Numbered from the stretch's first letter, positions 1 through 5,375 are shown. The stretch: DNA of 5,502 nucleotides from Clostridia bacterium (GCA_017518025.1 JAFWWR010000121.1:1-5502); one strand, 5' to 3'. Made by a program: numbers and translations. Notes: a model not told the origin generated them from the letters alone.

Positions 1-1
1 G

Positions 2-742
2 ATCATCACCGCCATCAAGAGCTCCGAGCTCTTCGCCAAGATGACGGAGATCCAGATCGTGAACACCATCCGCGGCCACGCGACCGTCGATATCGTAAAA
101 GACAAAGTCGTCGAAAAGACCGTCGACATCAGCAAGGGTATCTTCCCGGACTTCCACCTGTTCAAGCTCGACCTGGCGGTGGCGCCGAAGGATAACCTCT
201 GGCCGCTGATCCTCATACCGATCCTGGTCTTCCTCACCACCTGGGGTTCCGTGTGGATCATGAAGAAGTTCACCTACCAGGCCCCCGAGACCGAAGAGGC
301 GCAGAACAAACTGTCCGTCAAGATCCTGAATCTGGCCATGCCTCTGTTCTCCGCGTGGATCTCCTACATGTGGGTAGCCGTGCTGGGTATCTACTGGGCG
401 TTCCGCAGCGTGCTGTCCGTGGTGGAGAGATTTATCATCTCGAAGATGTTCCCCATCCCTCAGCCCACCGATGAAGAGATAAAGGCGGCCGAGAAGGAAG
501 CGGCGAGCAGAGCAAAACAAAAGGAAGAAAAGAAACCCGTGCGCAGTCTCCACCGCATCGACGAGGACGACGAGGAGCTTCCGCCCCCCACGTTCGACGA
601 CGATGACGAAGATGAAGACGAGCCGGCTCCCGCCCCCGCAGAAGATAAGGCGGAGGGTGCCGGACGCGGTCTGCTGGACGCCGCTCCCGTGAAGGACGGG
701 CCGTCCCGCAAGGAAAAGAAAAATAAGAAAAAGGAAAAGTAA
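2..742 (+). CDS. yidC: YidC/Oxa1 family membrane protein insertase, C-terminal part (5' end outside window)
   Basis: This gene encodes the C-terminal 246 residues of a YidC/Oxa1/Alb3 insertase, which places proteins into the cytoplasmic membrane alone or with SecYEG. The frame is open from base 2, so the gene begins upstream and the ATG at 41 is internal. After an extracytoplasmic stretch of about 60 residues comes a hydrophobic segment (LWPLILIPILVFLTTWGSVW). It is followed by the family-typical NLAMPLFSAWIS...GIYWAFRSVLSVVERFI block, which forms the last transmembrane helices. The membrane part ends near visible residue 150. The cytoplasmic tail of roughly 95 residues is first Lys/Glu-rich, then strongly acidic (DEDDEELPPPTFDDDDEDED), and ends very basic (RKEKKNKKKEK). 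In other YidC/Oxa1 proteins a basic tail contacts the ribosome, so the last block may do that here; this is inference. The groove arginine of the first core helix lies outside the window. The jag gene starts just downstream, the usual order in Firmicutes. Confidence 0.93.
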   Translation: MITAIKSSELFAKMTEIQIVNTIRGHATVDIVKDKVVEKTVDISKGIFPDFHLFKLDLAVAPKDNLWPLILIPILVFLTTWGSVWIMKKFTYQAPETEEAQNKLSVKILNLAMPLFSAWISYMWVAVLGIYWAFRSVLSVVERFIISKMFPIPQPTDEEIKAAEKEAASRAKQKEEKKPVRSLHRIDEDDEELPPPTFDDDDEDEDEPAPAPAEDKAEGAGRGLLDAAPVKDGPSRKEKKNKKKEK

Positions 743-755
743 GTTCCCATTATTG

Positions 756-764
756 AAAGGAAGG
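756..764 (+). promoter_or_regulatory. Shine-Dalgarno site of jag
   Basis: The purine run AAAGGAAGG lies 15 bases before the ATG at 780. This is long spacing, but it is the only good ribosome-binding site near the start. The in-frame TTG at 753 would place this run inside the coding region and would have to rely on the AAGGAAAAG run at the very end of yidC. The ATG is therefore preferred, without certainty. Confidence 0.5.
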
Positions 765-779
765 CAGTTTACAACCGCT

Positions 780-1811
780 ATGGAAGAGGTCTACGAAGTA
801 TCCGCCAAGACCGTCGCGGAGGCGTACGCCAAGGCGAACGAATTGTACGGCGGCGAAAATAAAGAGATAACCTGCGAGATCGTCAGCGAGCCGAAAAAGG
901 GTCTGTTCGGCATCGGCTCCAAGGACGCGGTGATCAAGGTCACGGTGACCGAGGAGCTCGGTCTGGACCTGGGCAAGATCTTCACCGACGGCCTCATGAC
1001 GGAGAGCAAGGAAGACGACGAGAGAGAAGGAAAACGCGACGACGGCGAGAGAAGAGAGCACAGAAAAGACCGCCGCCACGATAAGAAGGACAGAAGACAG
1101 AATCAGGACAGAGGACAGCGGGAGAGAGAGGAAAAGACGGCGGCTCCCGAGGAGCAGGTGCGCCATTCCGACGCCCTGAAGGAGAGCGAGACCGTCGAGG
1201 CCGCCCCCGCTGCCGAGGAAAAGAAGATCCACCGCGCAAGAAATGGATCGCAGAAACGCGAGCGCGAGAATCGGGACTACGTTAAGGTCGGCGTCAGCGA
1301 GGACGAGATGAAGTACGCTCTCGAATTCGTGAACACGCTGATCGCCAACATGGGTCTCTCCGCCACCGCGTCCGCCGCCGAGGCGCCCGAGGGCGAGGAA
1401 TTCACCGCCACCGAGGAAGCTCCGCTCTACCCCGCCATCGAGATCGTGGGCGACGACAAGGGCATCCTCATCGGCCACCACGGCGAGACGCTGGACGCCA
1501 TCCAGTTCCTGGTCAATCTGTCCGCTCAGAGACGCACCGTCGGCAGAGGCGGCCACGAGGGCGTGAAGATCAAGATCGACGTGGAGAACTACCGCGCCAA
1601 GAGAGAAGAGGCGCTGAGGATCCTGGCCCGCAAGATGGCGGGACGGGCCGTGAAATACAGAAAGAACGTATTTCTCGAGCCCATGAACCCCTACGAGAGA
1701 CGGATCATCCACTCCGAGCTGCAGAGCTACCCCGGGGTGTCCACGCACTCCGTGGGATCGGACAAAAACAGAAAGATCGTCATCTCCTACGAGGGAGAAG
1801 GAAAAAGATAA
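780..1811 (+). CDS. jag: Jag/KhpB RNA-binding protein (Jag_N-KH-R3H)
   Basis: This is the SpoIIIJ-associated protein Jag, also called KhpB, a cytoplasmic RNA-binding protein linked in Firmicutes to cell elongation and sporulation. The 343-residue product has three recognisable parts. Residues 1-56 are a Jag_N domain, with the family motif KKGLFGIGSKDA at about 39-50. Residues 75-165 are a highly charged Arg/Lys/Glu/Asp linker predicted to be disordered. Residues 175-255 are a type II KH domain with the RNA-binding loop GHHG at 232-235 in GILIGHHGETLDAI. A C-terminal R3H domain follows, with R307 and H311 in ERRIIH. The protein is longer than B. subtilis Jag (about 208 residues) mainly because of the linker. 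The start is the ATG that gives MEEVYEVSAKTV, which fits the family N-terminus; a TTG at 753 would add nine residues. It follows yidC after 37 bases and is probably co-transcribed with it. Isoleucine is coded almost only by ATC (1 ATA in 19). Confidence 0.93.
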   Translation: MEEVYEVSAKTVAEAYAKANELYGGENKEITCEIVSEPKKGLFGIGSKDAVIKVTVTEELGLDLGKIFTDGLMTESKEDDEREGKRDDGERREHRKDRRHDKKDRRQNQDRGQREREEKTAAPEEQVRHSDALKESETVEAAPAAEEKKIHRARNGSQKRERENRDYVKVGVSEDEMKYALEFVNTLIANMGLSATASAAEAPEGEEFTATEEAPLYPAIEIVGDDKGILIGHHGETLDAIQFLVNLSAQRRTVGRGGHEGVKIKIDVENYRAKREEALRILARKMAGRAVKYRKNVFLEPMNPYERRIIHSELQSYPGVSTHSVGSDKNRKIVISYEGEGKR

Positions 1812-1817
1812 CAAAAG

Positions 1818-1849
1818 ACCGTACGGGCCGAGGTCCCGTACGGTTTTTT
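1818..1849 (+). terminator. Intrinsic terminator after yidC-jag
   Basis: A perfect 10-bp stem (ACCGTACGGG at 1818-1827 pairing with CCCGTACGGT at 1835-1844) encloses a 7-base loop and runs straight into a T tract at 1844-1849. It begins seven bases after the jag stop codon and separates the yidC-jag unit from the sigma-factor cassette. Confidence 0.9.
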
Positions 1850-1871
1850 GCTATTTTTCCGACTTTTTTGC

Positions 1872-1890
1872 GTTTTTTTAATGAAAAAAC
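1872..1890. repeat. Small A/T inverted repeat in the jag-sigma intergenic region
   Basis: GTTTTTT at 1872-1878 pairs with AAAAAAC at 1884-1890 around a 5-base loop. The stem is almost all A-T and weak. It lies in a T-run-rich stretch (1852-1879) just after the strong terminator. It could be a secondary terminator reading either way or simply A/T-rich upstream promoter DNA; nothing in the sequence decides between these. Confidence 0.35.
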
Positions 1891-1899
1891 TCATTTTCG

Positions 1900-1947
1900 C
1901 GTCAAATCATGAAACAATTGACGACTTATATAACAGATGAATTCATC
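1900..1947 (+). promoter_or_regulatory. Probable promoter/operator region of the sigma-factor cassette
   Basis: This AT-rich stretch lies between the jag terminator and the sigma-factor start and must hold the cassette promoter. An inverted repeat CGTCAA (1900-1905) / TTGACG (1918-1923) has a 12-base spacer, and CGTCAA occurs again at 1960-1965. TATATAAC at 1927-1934 could be a -10 element, and TGAAAC at 1910-1915 resembles an ECF -35 element. None of these pairs has standard spacing: TTGACG and TATAAC are only 5 bases apart. A perfect 12-bp palindrome GATGAATTCATC follows at 1936-1947. The exact promoter is not resolved. Confidence 0.35.
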
Positions 1948-1966
1948 AGCTCGTCAGAGCGTCAAC

Positions 1967-1970
1967 GGAG
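1967..1970 (+). promoter_or_regulatory. Shine-Dalgarno core deciding the sigma-factor start
   Basis: GGAG lies five bases before the ATG at 1976. The earlier in-frame ATG at 1937 is preceded by TATATAACAG and has no ribosome-binding site. This supports the shorter 197-residue product. Confidence 0.6.
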
Positions 1971-1975
1971 CAGGT

Positions 1976-2569
1976 ATGAAGAAAAAAGACAACCGGAATG
2001 AAAACCGAATATTGCCGGATCCGGAGATAATCGAATTGTTCCGGTCAAGGAGCGAAGAGGCGCTGACAGCCACCGGAACGAAATACGGCAGTCTGATCAA
2101 CTCCGTATGTTTCGGTATACTCCGCGACCGGAGGGACTGCGAAGAGTGTTACAACACGGTCCTTGAGCGGTTATGGAACACCATACCCCCGGAGGATCCG
2201 AAATCCCTCAAGGCGTATATAATACGCCTGTCACGGTTCTCCGCCCTCGACAGATTCCGCGCTGAACACAGAAAAAAGCGGATATGCTCCGACATGACCG
2301 AATCGCTGGACGATCTGTCCGATTTTCTGACGGACGACTTCAGCGTTGAGGACGAGGTCTTGCGCAAGGAAACGGCACGGGCGCTGAATGTCTTCGTTTC
2401 ATCTCTTCCCGAGGAAAGGAAAATGCTGTTCGTGAAACGGTACTTCTATTCCGGGTCCGTTTCCGGCATCGCCCGGGAAACGGGGATGAAGCAGCGAAAC
2501 GTAAAAAAAGAGCTTGAGGCCGTCAAGGAAGAGCTCAGAAAGTATCTTGACGAGAAAGGATTGATCTGA
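1976..2569 (+). CDS. ECF-type RNA polymerase sigma factor (sigma-70 family)
   Basis: This is an extracytoplasmic-function sigma factor that should direct RNA polymerase to a small set of promoters in response to an envelope or outside signal. The 197-residue product shows region 2 at about 36-101. There KYGSLINSVCFGILRDRRD and CEECYNTVLERLWNTIPPEDP precede LKAYIIRLSRFSALDRFR, the pattern of a large clostridial group with 'WNSIPP...LSAFLGKITRNLAIDR'. Region 4 is at about 138-192 (FVSSLPEERKMLFVKRYF, then a helix-turn-helix ending in ELRKYLDEKG). The usual 'S-x-S-K-V-K-x-x-L-x-R-x-R-K-K-L' recognition helix is here MKQRNVKKELEAVKEELRKY, clearly divergent. The next gene starts one base after the stop, so the two are translationally coupled, as is usual for a sigma factor and its membrane-bound regulator. 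Codon use differs from jag: 7 of 11 isoleucines are ATA. The family is certain, but the regulon and signal cannot be read from the sequence. Starting at 1937 would add 13 residues. Confidence 0.88.
   Translation: MKKKDNRNENRILPDPEIIELFRSRSEEALTATGTKYGSLINSVCFGILRDRRDCEECYNTVLERLWNTIPPEDPKSLKAYIIRLSRFSALDRFRAEHRKKRICSDMTESLDDLSDFLTDDFSVEDEVLRKETARALNVFVSSLPEERKMLFVKRYFYSGSVSGIARETGMKQRNVKKELEAVKEELRKYLDEKGLI
2555..2560 (+). promoter_or_regulatory. Shine-Dalgarno site inside the sigma-factor 3' end
   Basis: AAAGGA lies ten bases upstream of TTG 2571, inside the last codons of the sigma factor. It supports the TTG as the true start of the membrane-protein gene and implies translational coupling. 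Confidence 0.6.
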
Positions 2570-2570
2570 A

Positions 2571-3338
2571 TTGAACAAAGGAACGTTTTTTTCCGCACTG
2601 ACAGAGATCGACGACGATCTGATAACGGATTTCGCGCCCGAAAAGGGATGCCCGGGCCGGACAGACGACGGCGGCGGGATGATCGGGAAGAGGATCCGCT
2701 TCCTCGGGCCCGTGGCGGCGTGCGTCTGTGTCGCCCTGCTGGCGGGGATCGTGATCATGAGGCCGGCAGAGCCGCAGGGGCCTGCCGGAAAAGACGGCTC
2801 GATTTCCTCCTCTGCCGTCATGCTCCCACCCGATATCCTTCGGGAACTGGCCGACTCCGACACGGTCCTTCGCGGCGAGGTGCTGGAGGTCCTCGGCGAA
2901 GAGCACGCGAACCCCGACGGGACTCTCATAAACAAGCGCGGCGACCACATACCGCTGTCGCTGGTGACGAAGTATAGGTTCCGCGTCGACGAGGTGTACC
3001 GCAGTCGCGACGATATCAGCGTCGGGGACGTCATAACCGTAGCGACGGTGTATGACGTCTGCGTAAAGGAAGAGTATCTCGACAAAATCGAAGTCCAGTC
3101 CGAGATTCCGCCGTACTACCTCCATGAGGGACAAAACGGCATATTTTTCTTCGTTTCGGCGGATTCCCTGGTAGAAGAGGGCGAGGACGACCTGCTCACT
3201 CTGAGATCAAGCAGTGCCGCGTTTGATACGGTCGACGAAAACGGGATCTACCACTCGAAGACCTATGATCTCGACCCGGCGGATCTTCCCGAAATGTACG
3301 TGGAAGCCGAGGAAAAATGGGGTTACCTTAACGATTGA
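2571..3338 (+). CDS. Single-pass membrane protein, putative anti-sigma-type regulator with paralogous outer domain
   Basis: This 255-residue protein probably restrains or senses for the sigma factor encoded one base upstream. Its N-terminus (NKGTFFSALTEIDDDLITDF) resembles the short cytoplasmic 'I-D-D/E-x-x-I' segment of membrane proteins that regularly follow this clostridial sigma type; this is a recalled pattern, not a search result. No zinc-binding HxxxCxxC motif is present. Basic residues (GKRIR, 39-43) precede one transmembrane helix at about 44-63, so the N-terminus is inside and residues 64-255 outside. A short Pro/Gly/Ser spacer (65-82) leads to the outer domain. That domain runs from S96 to the end and includes RGEVLEVLGEEH, FRVDEVYRS, ISVGDVITVATV, PPYYLHEGQ and DLDPADLPEMY. 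The alternating hydrophobic pattern suggests a beta-rich fold. The next gene carries the same domain on a lipid anchor. The start is TTG, backed by AAAGGA at 2555-2560. The function is inferred from position and architecture. Confidence 0.75.
   Translation: MNKGTFFSALTEIDDDLITDFAPEKGCPGRTDDGGGMIGKRIRFLGPVAACVCVALLAGIVIMRPAEPQGPAGKDGSISSSAVMLPPDILRELADSDTVLRGEVLEVLGEEHANPDGTLINKRGDHIPLSLVTKYRFRVDEVYRSRDDISVGDVITVATVYDVCVKEEYLDKIEVQSEIPPYYLHEGQNGIFFFVSADSLVEEGEDDLLTLRSSSAAFDTVDENGIYHSKTYDLDPADLPEMYVEAEEKWGYLND
2856..3335 (+). repeat. Tandem domain duplication, copy A
   Basis: This 480-base segment matches 3536-4015 at a constant offset of 680 bases with no net indels. By my count the encoded 160 residues are 120/160 identical. 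The longest identical DNA blocks are 29 bases (2871-2899) and 34 bases (3267-3300), whereas about 3163-3225 has diverged strongly. Confidence 0.9.
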
Positions 3339-3346
3339 TAATAAGA

Positions 3347-3353
3347 TGAGGAG
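3347..3353 (+). promoter_or_regulatory. Shine-Dalgarno site of the lipoprotein gene
   Basis: TGAGGAG lies eight bases before the ATG at 3362. This is a stronger and better spaced site than that of the preceding gene, which also uses TTG. It suggests that the lipoprotein is made in larger amounts than its membrane paralogue from the same transcript; that is inference. Confidence 0.6.
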
Positions 3354-3361
3354 ATAATGAG

Positions 3362-4018
3362 ATGAAGAAAATCAGTTTAGTATTGGTTCTGCTTATGCTA
3401 TTGTCGCTTGTGTCTTGTAATTCCTCAGGCAAGGAGACGAATGCGCCCGGTTCCGACAAAAACGGAGAAGAAAAGGAGGTCATACAGATCTCTACCATTT
3501 CTCTCAAGCCCGATTTCCTGATAGACGTCAAACGCTCCGACACGATCCTACGCGGCGAGGTGCTGGAGGTCCTCGGCGAGGAACACGCGAACCCGGACGG
3601 AACTCTCATAAGCAAGCGCGGCGACCCCGTACCGCTGGTGCTGGTGACGAGATACAAATTCCGCGTCGACGAGGTGTACCGCTCCCTTGAAGACATAAGC
3701 GTCGGCGACGTGATCACGGTGGCGACAGTTCACAGCGTCTTTGTAACGGAGGACAGTCTTGACAAAATCGAAGTCGAGTCCGAGACTCCTCCGTACTACC
3801 TCCACGAGGGACAGAGCGGAATATTCTTCTTCGTCACCGACCTGAATATGGTGCCGGAAGGCGCCGACAACCTGCTGTTCTTACGTCAAAGAGGAACGGT
3901 CTTCGATTCCGTAGACGAAAACGGTATATATCACTCCACCCTTTTCGATCTCGACCCGGCGGATCTTCCCGAAATGTACGCGGAAGCCGAGGAAAAATGG
4001 GGAATGCTCGGGAAATAA
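3362..4018 (+). CDS. Lipoprotein paralogue of the upstream membrane-anchored protein
   Basis: This encodes a 218-residue lipoprotein exported and held on the outer face of the cytoplasmic membrane. The signal peptide is short: MKK, then a hydrophobic core, then a lipobox LVSC with C19 as the predicted lipidated residue. A hydrophilic Ser/Gly/Lys/Glu-rich tether of about 25 residues follows. From S59 to the end the protein repeats the outer domain of the upstream gene product (120 of 160 residues identical, no gaps), including RGEVLEVLGEEHANPDGTL, FRVDEVYRS, ISVGDVITVAT, PPYYLHEGQ and DLDPADLPEMY. The least similar part is the strand after GIFFFV (about residues 151-173). I do not recognise a named domain; the pattern resembles secreted beta-barrel-like domains with 'RGEV...YxFxVxEVY...VGDxITV'. 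The gene lies 23 bases after the membrane-protein gene and is followed by a strong terminator, so it is the last gene of a three-gene operon. It may compete for the same ligand or bind its partner; this is inference. Confidence 0.82.
   Translation: MKKISLVLVLLMLLSLVSCNSSGKETNAPGSDKNGEEKEVIQISTISLKPDFLIDVKRSDTILRGEVLEVLGEEHANPDGTLISKRGDPVPLVLVTRYKFRVDEVYRSLEDISVGDVITVATVHSVFVTEDSLDKIEVESETPPYYLHEGQSGIFFFVTDLNMVPEGADNLLFLRQRGTVFDSVDENGIYHSTLFDLDPADLPEMYAEAEEKWGMLGK
3536..4015 (+). repeat. Tandem domain duplication, copy B
   Basis: This segment is the partner of 2856-3335 at a constant 680-base offset. It codes for the mature domain of the lipoprotein. The similarity starts after the anchors, so the two genes share the outer domain but not their N-terminal targeting parts. 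Confidence 0.9.
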
Positions 4019-4041
4019 TCAAAAACCATACCGCTTACCAG

Positions 4042-4074
4042 ATCCGGAAGAGGCGTCGCCTCTTCCGGATTTTT
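4042..4074 (+). terminator. Intrinsic terminator of the sigma/membrane protein/lipoprotein operon
   Basis: ATCCGGAAGAGG (4042-4053) pairs perfectly with CCTCTTCCGGAT (4059-4070) around the loop CGTCG. The stem is followed at once by a T tract (4070-4074) and another T run (4077-4080). It begins 24 bases after the lipoprotein stop codon. Confidence 0.92.
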
Positions 4075-4112
4075 CGTTTTACCGGACGGCCGAAAATATC
4101 GAAAAAAAGATA

Positions 4113-4142
4113 TAGACAGGGAGGCGCCGGATATGGTAAAAT
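4113..4142 (+). promoter_or_regulatory. Sigma-A-type extended -10 promoter of the oxidoreductase gene
   Basis: The -35 box TAGACA (4113-4118, 5 of 6 consensus bases) is separated by 18 bases from the -10 box TAAAAT (4137-4142, 5 of 6). A TG at 4134-4135 makes it an extended -10. Transcription should start near 4149, giving a leader of about 35 bases. With the terminator just upstream, this makes the oxidoreductase gene its own unit. Confidence 0.6.
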
Positions 4143-4183
4143 AATGGAAGAAAATCAATTCGCGGGAAAGGCGGTATAACAAT

Positions 4184-5320
4184 ATGTCAGACAACGTTTT
4201 AAGCCAGTTCAAACAGGCGGAGGAAGCCGTAAAGCCGGCAGATACCGGAAGAAAGCTCAGGATCGGTATAATCGGGACCGGAGGGATCTCCTGGTGCCAC
4301 TTTTACAACTACCTGAAGATGCCCGACGTGGAGATCGTCGCCATCGCGGATCTCATCCCGGAGCGCGCCATCGAGCGCAAGGAGCAGTTCGGTCTCGACA
4401 ACGTGAGGATCTATCCCTCTCACAAGGAGCTTCTCGACAACGAGGAACTTGACGGCGTGAGCGTCTGCACCTATCACCGCCAGCACGCGGAACCCACCAT
4501 CTACGCCCTGGACAAAGGCGTGCCGGTACTGCTGGAAAAGCCGTTCACCGTCACTCTCGACGAGGCGGTGGAGGTCATGCGCGCCGAGAAGAGATCGGGC
4601 AAGTTCGTCTCCGTGGGCTTCCAGCCCAGATTCAACCCCAATATGCAGATGATAAAGAAGATCGTTCAGTCCGGCGTGCTGGGCGAGATCTACTACATCC
4701 AGACCGGCGGCGGCAGACGGCGCGGCATCCCGGGCGGCTCCTTCATCGAGCAGAGCACCGCGGGCATCGGCGCCATCGGCGACATCGGCTGCTACTCCCT
4801 GGACGCGGTGCTCAATCCCCTCGGCTACCCGAAGCCGCTGACCGTCTCCGGCTACGTCTCCGACTTCTTCGGCAAGGATCCGAAGTACAACGGCGAGGAC
4901 GCCAAGGTGTTCGACGTGGACGACTTCGGCGCGGCCTTCGTGCGGCTGGAGGGCGGCATCATCCTCGACTTCCGCATCGCCTGGGCGATGCACCCGGACA
5001 CCCCCGGCGACACCATTATCTTCGGCAAGGAGGGCGCGCTCCGCATCCCGTCCACCGACTGCTGGAACGGCTCTCTTGACAACGCCATGACCCTGTATCA
5101 CGACGTCTGCGGCGAGCAGGTCGAGACCAGGATCCCCCTGCTCGAGGAAGAGAAATCCGACTTCTACATGAAGATCCGCTCTTTCCTCGACGCCATAAAG
5201 ACCGGCGGCCCGTCCCCCGTTCCCACCTCCGAGATCATCTACAACCAGGCGATTATCGACGGCATCGTGAAGAGCGCGAAGCTCGGCCGCGAGATCGAGA
5301 TCGAGATACCCGAGATATAA
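4184..5320 (+). CDS. Gfo/Idh/MocA family NAD(P)-dependent oxidoreductase
   Basis: This is a cytoplasmic dehydrogenase of the Gfo/Idh/MocA family, which oxidises or reduces sugars, inositols and related polyols using NAD(P). The 378-residue length is normal. The Rossmann domain starts at residue 25 (LRIGIIGTGGIS, dinucleotide-binding glycines at about 31-34). D56 in IVAIADLIPE is at the end of the second strand, where it would hold the adenosine ribose and so hints at NAD over NADP. The family motif EKPFTV (118-123) includes the catalytic-type lysine K119. In the C-terminal domain the DxGxHxxD signature reads DIGCYSLD (200-207), with Tyr204 in place of His; glucose-fructose oxidoreductase and dihydrodiol dehydrogenase also use Tyr there. 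About 24 polar residues precede the first strand, a longer N-terminus than usual. The weak AAAGG site (4167-4171) is 12 bases before the ATG; no nearer start exists. The gene has its own promoter and hairpin. The substrate cannot be read from the sequence, and no pathway neighbours are visible. Confidence 0.9.
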   Translation: MSDNVLSQFKQAEEAVKPADTGRKLRIGIIGTGGISWCHFYNYLKMPDVEIVAIADLIPERAIERKEQFGLDNVRIYPSHKELLDNEELDGVSVCTYHRQHAEPTIYALDKGVPVLLEKPFTVTLDEAVEVMRAEKRSGKFVSVGFQPRFNPNMQMIKKIVQSGVLGEIYYIQTGGGRRRGIPGGSFIEQSTAGIGAIGDIGCYSLDAVLNPLGYPKPLTVSGYVSDFFGKDPKYNGEDAKVFDVDDFGAAFVRLEGGIILDFRIAWAMHPDTPGDTIIFGKEGALRIPSTDCWNGSLDNAMTLYHDVCGEQVETRIPLLEEEKSDFYMKIRSFLDAIKTGGPSPVPTSEIIYNQAIIDGIVKSAKLGREIEIEIPEI

Positions 5321-5329
5321 GTACCATTC

Positions 5330-5361
5330 CCCGCCCCGTGCAGCGCACGGGGCGGGTCTCT
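5330..5361 (+). terminator. GC-rich hairpin after the oxidoreductase gene, likely terminator
   Basis: CCCGCCCCGTGC (5330-5341) pairs perfectly with GCACGGGGCGGG (5345-5356) around a 3-base loop, nine bases after the stop codon. Only a mixed T/C run (TCTCT) follows, not a clear T tract, so termination may be partial or need a factor. Stem strength and position still favour a terminator. Confidence 0.6.
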
Positions 5362-5375
5362 CAACGCCCCGCGCG

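Noticed and set aside
750..1814. Minus-strand open frame of 354 codons covering all of jag
   Set aside because: It mirrors jag almost exactly, has low-complexity Leu/Val/Ser composition and no family features. It results from the codon composition of jag, whose KH and R3H motifs are clear.
1881..1940. 19-codon frame MKKLIFASNHETIDDLYNR upstream of the sigma gene, possible leader peptide
   Set aside because: No ribosome-binding site precedes it (the upstream bases are a T run), and it spans the likely promoter. The resemblance of its first residues to the start of RdgB/HAM1-type enzymes is too short to mean anything.
1937..1975. Upstream ATG of the sigma gene as the start
   Set aside because: No Shine-Dalgarno site lies ahead of it, and the added residues do not match the family. 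The ATG at 1976 has GGAG at good spacing.
2399..3134. Minus-strand frames opposite the sigma and membrane-protein genes, with a similar one opposite the lipoprotein gene (3328-3717)
   Set aside because: The similar Ser/Arg/Thr-rich peptides arise because the + strand genes are duplicated. They have no start context or motif of their own.
3997..4179. 60-codon + strand frame after the lipoprotein gene
   Set aside because: It starts inside the lipoprotein gene and runs through a strong terminator hairpin and the next promoter. It has no motif.
4199..5101. Minus-strand open frame of 300 codons opposite the oxidoreductase gene
   Set aside because: It has Ala/Gly/Val/His/Asp-rich composition and no recognisable motif, while the + strand gene has full Gfo/Idh/MocA signatures.
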